This document shows positions 1 through 6,206 of a stretch of DNA of 20,285 nucleotides, piece by piece. The position numbers and the translations under genes are program-made. Position 1 is the stretch's first letter. Each line of letters opens with the position of its first letter. The notes beneath the pieces were generated by a model. The model was not told the DNA's origin. It saw only the letters and a program-made list of their open reading frames with translations, and did not search any database. The stretch lies in contig JAUVLX010000022.1 in assembly GCA_030600525.1 (NCBI GenBank), positions 1 through 20,285 on the forward strand. Reading direction: 5' to 3'. The stretch comes from Desulfobulbus sp. GTDB lineage: Bacteria; Desulfobacterota; Desulfobulbia; Desulfobulbales; Desulfobulbaceae.

Positions 1-137
1 CGGGTCATCTTTGAATGCGACTCAATCACAAAATCCTCAACGTAGCCCTGCTATGCCTGCGGTTTTGTTCAATCACCGCATCCAAATCTGGCCCAAATCT
101 AAGCGCAATATCAGCCAGGTTATTCCCTTACAGGCCC
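1..137 (+). repeat. Repeat element copy C, left end outside window
   Basis: This stretch aligns without gaps to 2624-2760 of copy A; by hand count 102 of 137 positions match (74%). It contains the 29-nt core at 34-62, beginning TCCTCAA and ending CCTGCGG. The core is enclosed by the stem CAAAA (29-33) with TTTTG (63-67) and by the outer stem ATGCG (15-19) with CGCAT (77-81). The right end, CAGGCCC, matches the CAGCTCC end of copy A and stops 19 bp before the tilS start codon. If the length matches copies A and B, about 42 bp at the left lie outside the window. It is older and more diverged than A and B. No coding function is seen. Confidence 0.8.
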
Positions 138-156
138 TTACCACTGTTTTATTCCC

Positions 157-1212
157 ATGCATCCGGTTGAACGCACAATCTATAAATGGATGAACACCTC
201 ACCTCTTGGGCAGCAGGATAACACCATTGTTATTGGCTGTTCGGGCGGACCGGATTCTATAGCCTTAGTTCATATCCTCCATGCGCTTTCTATAAAATGT
301 CACCTCAGGGTGATTCCTGTCTATGTGGATCATGGTCTTAGGCCCTCAGAAATTCCAGGAGAGCGTCTACTTGTGCAGCAAACAGCTGACAAACTGGGAC
401 TGGATTGGGAGATTGTCGAAGTTGCAGCTGCAAGTGAGGCAAAGCGTAACAAAAAGTCGGTGGAACATGCTGCCAGGGACTTGCGCTATGCTGCCTTGCG
501 CCGGTTGAAAGCATACTATCAGGCTGCCTATATTGCAGTGGGGCACAATGCCGACGATCAGGTGGAGGAGGTGCTACTTCGGCTGCTTCGTGGCAGCAGT
601 CGTAAGGCACTTTCAGGTATGCAGCAGTTAGAAAACTGTATTCTTCGCCCCCTGCTTCAATTGAGCAAGCAGACAATTCTCAGTTATCTTGCAGACCAAC
701 AGATTCCATTTTGTCACGATTCCAGTAATGATGACTACTCTTTTCTACGTAACCGCATTCGTCACGAACTGTTGCCGCTGCTTGAACAAAAATATGACAC
801 AGGTATACGCAAGGCGCTTTTAAAGAGCGCTGCCAATCTTGCTGAAGATGAGGATTTGCTGGAAGGCCAGGTCCTACAGATGTGGGAGAGTGTGGAAGTC
901 TCGCAAGGAGCCCCCAGCACCAGCAGCCTGGATAGCTTGGAGTTGAGCGTCAATCGACAACTGGTGAACCAGTATCATCCCGCTTTACAGCGTCGGCTGT
1001 TTGAACGCATTCTTTGGAACATAGGCAGTCCTGCACGTTATGAACATATTCTGGCTATAACAAAGGCGGTCAGCCAGGGGCGCTCAGGAACCGAGCTCCA
1101 TTTGAGCAAAGGACTGCGGGTTACGGTTTCTCGTGATTTGATTCAGTTTTCGTATCCTCGCGGTAGGGTAGCATGGCGTGGCAGTTTGAAGAATGAATCT
1201 ACTGAAATATAA
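157..1212 (+). CDS. tilS: tRNA(Ile)-lysidine synthase TilS
   Basis: TilS attaches lysine to C34 of the CAU-anticodon tRNA-Ile in an ATP-dependent reaction, so that the tRNA reads AUA as isoleucine; it is cytosolic and normally essential. Seen here: the PP-loop SGGPDS at residues 29-34, VDHGLRP at 57-63, GHNADD at 129-134 followed by the basic LLRLLRG stretch, and the DSSNDD...RNRIRHELLPLL segment at 188-208, all diagnostic of TilS. At 351 aa it is shorter than the roughly 430 aa E. coli enzyme, so the C-terminal tRNA-binding part is reduced; intermediate lengths are common in the family. No clear ribosome-binding site precedes ATG 157, and a second ATG lies at codon 12 (190). The leader is almost entirely repeat copy C. 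The stop codon is immediately adjacent to that of the convergent response regulator gene. Confidence 0.95.
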   Translation: MHPVERTIYKWMNTSPLGQQDNTIVIGCSGGPDSIALVHILHALSIKCHLRVIPVYVDHGLRPSEIPGERLLVQQTADKLGLDWEIVEVAAASEAKRNKKSVEHAARDLRYAALRRLKAYYQAAYIAVGHNADDQVEEVLLRLLRGSSRKALSGMQQLENCILRPLLQLSKQTILSYLADQQIPFCHDSSNDDYSFLRNRIRHELLPLLEQKYDTGIRKALLKSAANLAEDEDLLEGQVLQMWESVEVSQGAPSTSSLDSLELSVNRQLVNQYHPALQRRLFERILWNIGSPARYEHILAITKAVSQGRSGTELHLSKGLRVTVSRDLIQFSYPRGRVAWRGSLKNESTEI

Positions 1213-2553
1213 TTACCCTTTGCCTGATTTCTTTCCAATGGCACTTTTTTCCATTTTGTAGCGTAAGACTCGTTCACTGATGCCCAGGGATTCGGCTGCC
1301 TTGGTCTGGACCCACTCGTGTTTGTCCAGAGCATCAAGTATCATCTGTCGTTCTATTTGAGCCAGTCGTTGGTTGAGCTTCCCGCTGTTTTCATGTTCAC
1401 TGTTACGCCTGATTGCATCGGGCAGGTCGCGCAGTGAGATCACCTGGGCGCGGGTCAGGGTAATGGTTCTTTGAATGATATGTTCAAGTTCCCTAATATT
1501 ACCTGGATAATCGTATTTGGTCAGTTGGCTGAGTGCCTGGTCGTCGAATGTGATGGTGCTGTTAAGTTTATTGAGAAAAAAAGGTACCAGCTCCTGAATA
1601 TCTTTTTTACGTTCCCGTAGTGGAGGGATCTCAATTTCGATGACATTGAGACGAAAGTAGAGATCTTCGCGAAAGCTTCCATGGCTAACCATTTCTTTCA
1701 GGTTGCGGTTGGTTGCGGCGACAATGCGTGCATCAACCGGAAGGGGCGTTTCACCGCCGACTCTGGTGATTGTCTTGTCCTGCAATGCCCTGAGTAATTT
1801 TGCCTGCATGGGGTGCGGGAGTTCCCCGACCTCATCTAAAAACAAGGTACCGGTATGGGCCTGTTCAAATACCCCTTTTCTCCTTGCATCTGCCCCGGTA
1901 AAAGCGCCTCTTTCATGACCGAACAGCTCGGATTCAAAGAGATTGTCCGGGATGGCTGCGCAATTAAGTTCTATAAAAGGTCCGTCTTTTTGCGAGCTAA
2001 GCTGGTGGAGCAGGCGCGCTACTAATTCTTTGCCCGTGCCAGTCTCGCCATGGAGCAGAACTGTCCAGGGGGTAGGAGCAGCTCGGAGTACCATTGAGAG
2101 GACATTCTTCATTGCCCTGCTTTCTGCAATCATCCGAACCGGCAGTTGATCTGTATGGATCGCGTCCGCAATAACTGCTACGTCGTTGCTGATAAAGAGT
2201 TGTTCCTGTATTTCCTGTATTTTGTTGAGTAGCTGGGTGAGATCAACCGGCTTTTCCAGGAAATCGTCAGCACCAAGCTGCATGACCTTGACCGCGGTAT
2301 CGACGGTTGCAAAGGCGGTGATCATGATCGCCCGGACCAGTGGATTCTTTGCCTTTATCCTTGCGAGGAGTTCATCACCATTCATGTCGGGCATGCGATG
2401 GTCTAGCAGGACCAAGTCCACCTGTGAATGAAGAAACTCTTCGAGTGCCTCCGCGCCGTTGGCGGCACTCGTGACCTGGAAGCCTTGTTTTTGTAAAAAT
2501 CCCTCCAGCAGGCAACGCTGCAGTTCTTCGTCATCAACGATAAGGATATGCAT
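1213..2553 (-). CDS. NtrC-family sigma-54-dependent response regulator
   Basis: This is a 446 aa bacterial enhancer-binding protein that activates sigma-54 RNA polymerase when phosphorylated. The receiver domain (about 1-120) has D7, D8, the phospho-acceptor D51 in LLDHRMPDMNG, T79 and K101. The AAA+ domain (about 134-370) has Walker A GETGTGKE at 169-176, the sigma-54 contact loop GAFTGA at 216-221, Walker B LFLDEVGE at 237-244 and the FREDLYFRLNV arginine-finger region at 294-304. A Fis-type helix-turn-helix occupies about 413-434. The gene is last in the minus-strand run after the histidine kinase, its probable partner. It is now separated from the kinase by repeat copy A; removing the element leaves only 24 nt between the two genes. 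No strong ribosome-binding site is visible before the ATG. Its likely target is the sigma-54 type promoter at 5645-5660 upstream of its own operon. Signal specificity is unknown. Confidence 0.95.
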   Translation of the reverse strand: MHILIVDDEELQRCLLEGFLQKQGFQVTSAANGAEALEEFLHSQVDLVLLDHRMPDMNGDELLARIKAKNPLVRAIMITAFATVDTAVKVMQLGADDFLEKPVDLTQLLNKIQEIQEQLFISNDVAVIADAIHTDQLPVRMIAESRAMKNVLSMVLRAAPTPWTVLLHGETGTGKELVARLLHQLSSQKDGPFIELNCAAIPDNLFESELFGHERGAFTGADARRKGVFEQAHTGTLFLDEVGELPHPMQAKLLRALQDKTITRVGGETPLPVDARIVAATNRNLKEMVSHGSFREDLYFRLNVIEIEIPPLRERKKDIQELVPFFLNKLNSTITFDDQALSQLTKYDYPGNIRELEHIIQRTITLTRAQVISLRDLPDAIRRNSEHENSGKLNQRLAQIERQMILDALDKHEWVQTKAAESLGISERVLRYKMEKSAIGKKSGKG

Positions 2554-2581
2554 AGCTTTTTTTGGTTGTAATCGTGATTAA

Positions 2582-2760
2582 GGAGTTGTCCTGAAATAAC
2601 TTGAACATCTCGCATCGCATCTTCAGGTCATCTTTGGCTGATCTTCAATCGCAAAGTCCTCAACGTAGCACAACTACGCCTGCGGCTTTGTTCAATTAGA
2701 TCATCCAAATCTAACCTAAATATGAGCGCGATATTGTCCAACTTATTTGCGGACAGCTCC
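2582..2760 (+). repeat. 179-bp MITE-like element, copy A
   Basis: This is a non-coding element of 179 bp. Its ends are imperfect inverted repeats: the left end begins GGAGTTGTCC and the complement of the right end begins GGAGCTGTCC, with 21 of the first 26 positions matching. The trinucleotide TAA is present directly outside both ends (2579-2581 and 2761-2763), as expected of a 3-bp target duplication. The core at 2657-2685 is nested within the stem CAAAG (2652-2656) with CTTTG (2686-2690) and the stem TGATCT (2639-2644) with AGATCA (2698-2703). It lies between the histidine kinase and response regulator genes and supplies the last base of the kinase stop codon. There is no transposase gene in it, so movement would need an enzyme supplied from elsewhere. 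Confidence 0.88.
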
Positions 2761-4346
2761 TAAGCGATATCAGCGGTTTTGATTTTTGGTGGTCGGCCTT
2801 CAGGTAAAAAGATCTGTACTGTTAGTTGCTGCTGTGCTGCATCGGGGAGCAAGGAAAGCTTACCACCATGGGCTTCGATGATTTTGTTTACCAGGGCAAG
2901 GCCCAGTCCATTGCCGTTAGCCTTGGTGGTGAAATAAGGTGTTCCCAATCGCGACCACTGATTTTGCGGTAGATTAAAGCCCTTGTTTAGTATGGCAATA
3001 CCTACCATAGCCCTTTTTTGAAATAAACGTATCTTTATGTAGCCGCCGTCAGGTTGTGCTTCAATGCAGTTTTTTATGAGATTTTCCATGCATTCGTTGA
3101 GCAGGTTTCTGTCGCCCTCAATACTACCTGAAAAACTGTACTCTGTGGAAAGGGTGATTCGTTGCGATTGTAACTGTTGCAGGTAGAGTTGCAAGAGTTG
3201 GTCAATCAGCTGTGCAGGTTCAATATCCGTTTTTTCAGGAACTAATGGTCGGGTAAAACGCTGCAGTTTGGAGATGATAGCACTTGCCCTGTGCACGGCT
3301 TGGCCCATGGCCTGGATGAGTTGTTGGTCTTCATCTTCCAGGTTGTTTGATTCTAGTTGCAGCCGTTGCAGACCCATGCCAATGGCATTAAGTGGATTGC
3401 GTACTTCGTGGGCAATGGTAGCTGTTGCCCTGCCTAGTGCCGCGGCTTCTTGTTCTTTAGCAATCATCTGTTCATAGGAGCGTGTTCGGCGGATGTCTGC
3501 TTGCTGGTATTGGTAGAGGAGCCAGGAAAAGAGTGTACCAAGTAGTATGAGTAGGGTAGTGATCATGAAAAAATGTTTGCGAAGTTGCTGTTGCCTGATC
3601 TCAAAATTTGTAGCATCAATCGTAACACTGAGACGTCCCCATTGGGTACGTAGTTGGGCTTCGGCAACCATCAGATCGTTGACCTTACGCAGAGTGATGG
3701 AAGTTTGTTTAACGTGTGCAGCCTCATCCGTGTTGAGTGTTACCGAATATATTCCGGGAAGGTTGGAAAAGACCTGCAACATGTTCGAAAGGCTTGTTTT
3801 TTCTCGAAGGGAGAAGATACTCGAGGCATCAAGGCTGATGTTGATGCAATCTGTAGCTGACTGCGTCCCTGAATAATTGAGATAGCCAATCTGTTGCTTA
3901 TGCCCATACTTGACCTTGTTAAACGGCGGCACACATAGAGCAGTATGTGCATCGCCTTTCACAGCGGATTGCGCTGGAGTGGCATACGTAGACACTGTTA
4001 TTTGCAGAAGACCTGTTTCTTTGGCCAGTTCTGTCAACTCTTCTGTTGAGAGTGGAACAATATTGTTTAAGTAGTCAATGAACCTGGCCTTATCGAGCAA
4101 AAAGGAACTGACGATCTGATCGATAGTGGCCTGTGTCAGCACACTGTTTGCCATATTTTCTTCTATAAGGGTACCTACCATCCTGGCCCTGTTTCCGGCA
4201 TTTCGCTGGAGCGTATTTCTGATGTTTTTTTGCTGCCATATAAACAGAATCAGCACTATGGCTATGAGAAGAGTAAAGCCAATGACATTGACTATCCAGG
4301 ATGGATAGCTGAACTTTTTATGTTGGCTCGTAACTGGTAAATCCAT
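2760..4346 (-). CDS. Membrane-bound sensor histidine kinase
   Basis: This is a 528 aa sensor kinase with two membrane segments (about 18-38 and 258-280) that bracket a periplasmic sensor region of roughly 215 residues. The sensor region has no domain I recognise; it contains cysteines at 138 and 167. The HisKA domain carries the phospho-accepting H313 in IAHEVRNPLNAIG. The ATPase domain has an N box around NECMENLIKNCIEA (417-430), an F-box-like TPYFTTK and G2 GNGLGLALVNK starting at 478. The G1 position reads ILNKG (452-456), so the usual aspartate of DxGxG is an asparagine, a variant known in some active kinases. The gene follows the small secreted protein by 11 bp and precedes the NtrC-type regulator, its likely partner. 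The stop codon TAG is built from two flanking bases plus the terminal base of repeat copy A; before insertion it would have been TAA at the same codon, so the protein is not truncated. The ligand is unknown. Confidence 0.93.
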   Translation of the reverse strand: MDLPVTSQHKKFSYPSWIVNVIGFTLLIAIVLILFIWQQKNIRNTLQRNAGNRARMVGTLIEENMANSVLTQATIDQIVSSFLLDKARFIDYLNNIVPLSTEELTELAKETGLLQITVSTYATPAQSAVKGDAHTALCVPPFNKVKYGHKQQIGYLNYSGTQSATDCINISLDASSIFSLREKTSLSNMLQVFSNLPGIYSVTLNTDEAAHVKQTSITLRKVNDLMVAEAQLRTQWGRLSVTIDATNFEIRQQQLRKHFFMITTLLILLGTLFSWLLYQYQQADIRRTRSYEQMIAKEQEAAALGRATATIAHEVRNPLNAIGMGLQRLQLESNNLEDEDQQLIQAMGQAVHRASAIISKLQRFTRPLVPEKTDIEPAQLIDQLLQLYLQQLQSQRITLSTEYSFSGSIEGDRNLLNECMENLIKNCIEAQPDGGYIKIRLFQKRAMVGIAILNKGFNLPQNQWSRLGTPYFTTKANGNGLGLALVNKIIEAHGGKLSLLPDAAQQQLTVQIFLPEGRPPKIKTADIA

Positions 4347-4357
4347 GTCGTTAATTG

Positions 4358-4780
4358 TTAGAAAGAAGGCTGATTGCCATGGCCTTTACCCGACTGGCGA
4401 CACCGGCCAAGGCGCAGGCGAACTCCGGTACCGTCTTTGAAGTGGGCTTTATTGGCTGGAAAAATAGTAGTCGCTATAAAAAGGTCAGGCTGTTTCGTAG
4501 AAAAACTCCCTGATATAATCATCGTTTTTCCTTTGCAGATGCGTTGTGGTTGCACTCTTCTGCATTGACCAGATGGGGACTTCTCAGTTGAAAATTGGAC
4601 AAGAACAGGGGCGGGGAGGTCGATCATGCCCTGTTCCGGAGTCACCGACATTCTCCCCTGTTCCCTGTCTACGTCTATTACCACTCCCCTGAAGGTCTCT
4701 GTGTGAGCCTGAACAGGGGAGAGGCATAATGCTGCAGCTAGAAGTACCATTAAAGGACTATTTTGCAGTAGCGACTTCAT
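4358..4780 (-). CDS. Small secreted protein of unknown function
   Basis: I do not recognise this 140 aa protein. The chosen ATG gives a typical signal peptide: MKSLLQN, a hydrophobic stretch LMVLLAAALCL, then SPVQA before HTE, the predicted signal peptidase I site. Longer in-frame starts reach back to 4903, but they run deep into the upstream gene and bury the signal peptide. With this start the gene overlaps the preceding DUF4405-like gene by 23 bp, which suggests translational coupling. The mature part is about 117 residues, rich in beta-forming stretches, with two cysteines about 10 residues apart (SGQC and RICKG) and a third near the C-terminus (LGRCRQ). This could be an OB-like or similar small beta fold, but that is a guess. 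Its place between a membrane protein and a sensor kinase suggests a periplasmic partner of one of them. Existence is well supported; function is not. Confidence 0.75.
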   Translation of the reverse strand: MKSLLQNSPLMVLLAAALCLSPVQAHTETFRGVVIDVDREQGRMSVTPEQGMIDLPAPVLVQFSTEKSPSGQCRRVQPQRICKGKTMIISGSFSTKQPDLFIATTIFPANKAHFKDGTGVRLRLGRCRQSGKGHGNQPSF

Positions 4781-5597
4781 GGATGATTTCAAAGAGAGCA
4801 TGGGGAGCAGAATCGTTTTTATCGGCGATTTGCTTGAGTGTTTTGTCGGGATCTGCTGATATACCCTTGGTAGTAAAGGCACCAATGACTGCGGTAAGCT
4901 CAAGACCGTATGTTTCGCATAGCTCTTTCAGTACTTTTCGGCCCAGTCCCGGGAAGGGCTCGTCTGGAAACGCAGGTGTTTCGCCTGCCTGTAATTGAGG
5001 CTGGGGTTTTTGCATGTGTTGATAGATAACCTTAGGCGTTGTATTATTAGTCTTGGCTATCTCAAGCAGGGTCTGCTCATCGCCTGTAAAAGTTATGTTT
5101 GCCGCTGTCAGCTGTTTTTTTATTTCTTCAAGATCGAGGCTGGTGCGCTTGGCAAACATCGTCAGCGAGGAAAGTTCTGCATGGCCATAAGGTGGTTCGC
5201 CATATTTATCTGCTGCTGCGTCTTTGAAAGAGGTGCCAAAGTCGAGGATCGAACTGAATGGGGGGATATTGACCAGGGTACCGATGGTGAAGACCAGTGT
5301 AATAAGCAGAGCGACGTTAAAGTTTGGGGTGAAAATTTTCAATTCTCTTGCCCTGTTTTTCATATATGCTGTCATGGGTTTCCAGTTGTAATACAGATGC
5401 AGAAAGGCTGCGGCGAGAAAAAGGAAACCGAGATTGATATGAACGTCACCCCACTGTGGCTTACTCAGTCCCATCATCGTCCAGGCAGACCAGTATGCCA
5501 CTCGGCCTTCTGGAACAATATATAAAATGATACTGGTGAGGGTCAGCAAGATAAAGGATAGCAGCATTGTCAGGGCCGTTATTCTACGTATACTCAT
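4758..5597 (-). CDS. DUF4405-like membrane protein with duplicated C-terminal domain
   Basis: This 279 aa protein has three hydrophobic segments (about 8-28, 53-70 and 93-111) followed by a soluble C-terminal half. H53 and H67 lie 14 residues apart on the second segment (GDVHINLG...FLHLYYNW), the spacing used by b-type cytochromes to hold heme, so heme binding is plausible but unproven. The layout fits proteins annotated as DUF4405 in deltaproteobacteria. The C-terminal half holds two related modules of about 57 residues, at 139-195 and 217-274, each built as helix, [L/T]xLxx[V/I], I-T/S, TLxxIAxxN, P, helix. An AAGGAG ribosome-binding site sits 8 nt before the ATG. It is the first gene of the minus-strand run and has a sigma-54 type promoter about 50 bp upstream. 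I infer a redox or signalling role in the membrane. Confidence 0.85.
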   Translation of the reverse strand: MSIRRITALTMLLSFILLTLTSIILYIVPEGRVAYWSAWTMMGLSKPQWGDVHINLGFLFLAAAFLHLYYNWKPMTAYMKNRARELKIFTPNFNVALLITLVFTIGTLVNIPPFSSILDFGTSFKDAAADKYGEPPYGHAELSSLTMFAKRTSLDLEEIKKQLTAANITFTGDEQTLLEIAKTNNTTPKVIYQHMQKPQPQLQAGETPAFPDEPFPGLGRKVLKELCETYGLELTAVIGAFTTKGISADPDKTLKQIADKNDSAPHALFEIIHEVATAK

Positions 5598-5644
5598 ATA
5601 TGTTTCTCCTTGGTATGTTGAAAAGTATATAATTGGCTAGAATA

Positions 5645-5660
5645 AGCATGATTCGCGCCA
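5645..5660 (-). promoter_or_regulatory. Sigma-54 (-24/-12) promoter candidate
   Basis: Read on the minus strand the site is TGGCGCGAATCATGCT. It has GG and GC separated by exactly 10 nt and fits the consensus TGGCRYR-N4-TTGCW at every defined position except one (A for the first T of TTGC). The predicted start of transcription is near 5634, leaving a leader of about 37 nt before the ATG at 5597. The operon it would drive ends with a sigma-54 activator, and candidate activator sites lie upstream, so the circuit is self-consistent. Confidence 0.7.
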
Positions 5661-5743
5661 ATTCATTTGATTTGTTATTGTATAATGTTTTTGGTGAGAT
5701 AGAAAAGAAGAACAACGATTGTTTCCGAACAAGGGGTGTTCTT

Positions 5744-5788
5744 TCGACAAAAATGTCGAGTGGCGTACGGTGTTTGTCGAATGGCATA
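5744..5788. promoter_or_regulatory. Candidate enhancer sites with TGTCGA half-sites
   Basis: TCGACA (5744-5749) and TGTCGA (5754-5759) form a perfect inverted repeat with a 4-bp AAAA spacer. The second arm opens TGTCGAGTGGCGTA (5754-5767), which recurs as TGTCGAATGGCATA at 5775-5788 with 12 of 14 matches. The two copies are 21 bp apart, two helical turns, so they would lie on the same DNA face. The sites are about 110-150 bp upstream of the predicted sigma-54 start, the usual distance for enhancer-binding proteins. I infer they bind the response regulator encoded at 1213-2553. Confidence 0.5.
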
Positions 5789-5865
5789 TTACTGTTTGTA
5801 ACCAACCTTCGTATACTACTAATGATGGACTCTTAAAGGTTCCTCACACTTTAACAGATGGCTAA

Positions 5866-6044
5866 GGAGCTGTCCGTCAATAAGTTGGACAATATCGCGC
5901 TCATGTTTAGGTTAGATTTGGATGATCTAATTGAACAAGGCCGCAGGCGTAGTTGTGCTACGTTGAGGACTTTGTGATTGAAGATCAGCCAAAGATTACC
6001 TGAAGATGCGATGCGAGATGTTCAAGTTATTACCGGACAACTCC
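5866..6044 (-). repeat. 179-bp MITE-like element, copy B (inverted)
   Basis: This is the reverse complement of copy A with 8 differences in 179 bp by hand count (about 95% identity) and identical length. TAA stands outside both ends (5863-5865 and 6045-6047). The core lies at 5941-5969 on the plus strand in inverted orientation. One stem base pair is lost: the arm equivalent to CTTTG is CCTTG. It sits in the divergent region between the DUF4405-like operon and the rhodanese/ferritin-like gene. It has no open reading frame of note. Confidence 0.88.
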
Positions 6045-6047
6045 TAA

Positions 6048-6206
6048 GCTAAAACACAGGTATGAAGGTAGTGTAGACTCCGAGGAGAGGTGCTTTTTAT
6101 GGTGCGAAGACATACATAGGGTCTGTCGAGTGCTATGAAAAATGCTACGACGCAGTCGACCGAAGTTTTACGACGCCATCAATAATCATGAAGAGATGGA
6201 GCAAAT
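6048..6206 (+). promoter_or_regulatory. Leader region of rhodanese/ferritin-like gene
   Basis: This is the unique sequence between copy B and the start codon at 6207. It holds a third TGTCGA motif, TGTCGAGTGCTATG at 6124-6137, which matches 10 of 14 positions of the site at 5754. It may therefore respond to the same regulator. A GG-N10-GC pair overlaps it (6120-6133) but fits the sigma-54 consensus poorly elsewhere. No convincing sigma-70 promoter is seen. TGGAG lies 6 nt before the ATG as ribosome-binding site. Confidence 0.35.

Noticed and set aside
4781..4903. Longer start for the small secreted protein gene (ATG at 4903)
   Set aside because: It would add 41 residues encoded inside the DUF4405-like gene and hide a clear signal peptide; ATG 4780 fits better.
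4995..5525. 176-codon plus-strand frame opposite the DUF4405-like gene
   Set aside because: It is a shadow of a gene with membrane segments and a good ribosome-binding site; its own product has no recognisable features.
5584..5836. Short open frames on both strands upstream of the DUF4405-like gene
   Set aside because: They cover the promoter and enhancer-like sites, lack ribosome-binding sites and have no protein-like composition.
2582..6044. Classical composite transposon
   Set aside because: The flanking elements encode no transposase and each has its own TAA flanks, so they look like separate insertions; movement as a unit is only a possibility.
6118..6134. Possible sigma-54 promoter before the rhodanese/ferritin-like gene
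   Set aside because: GG-N10-GC spacing is met, but nearly all other consensus positions fail.
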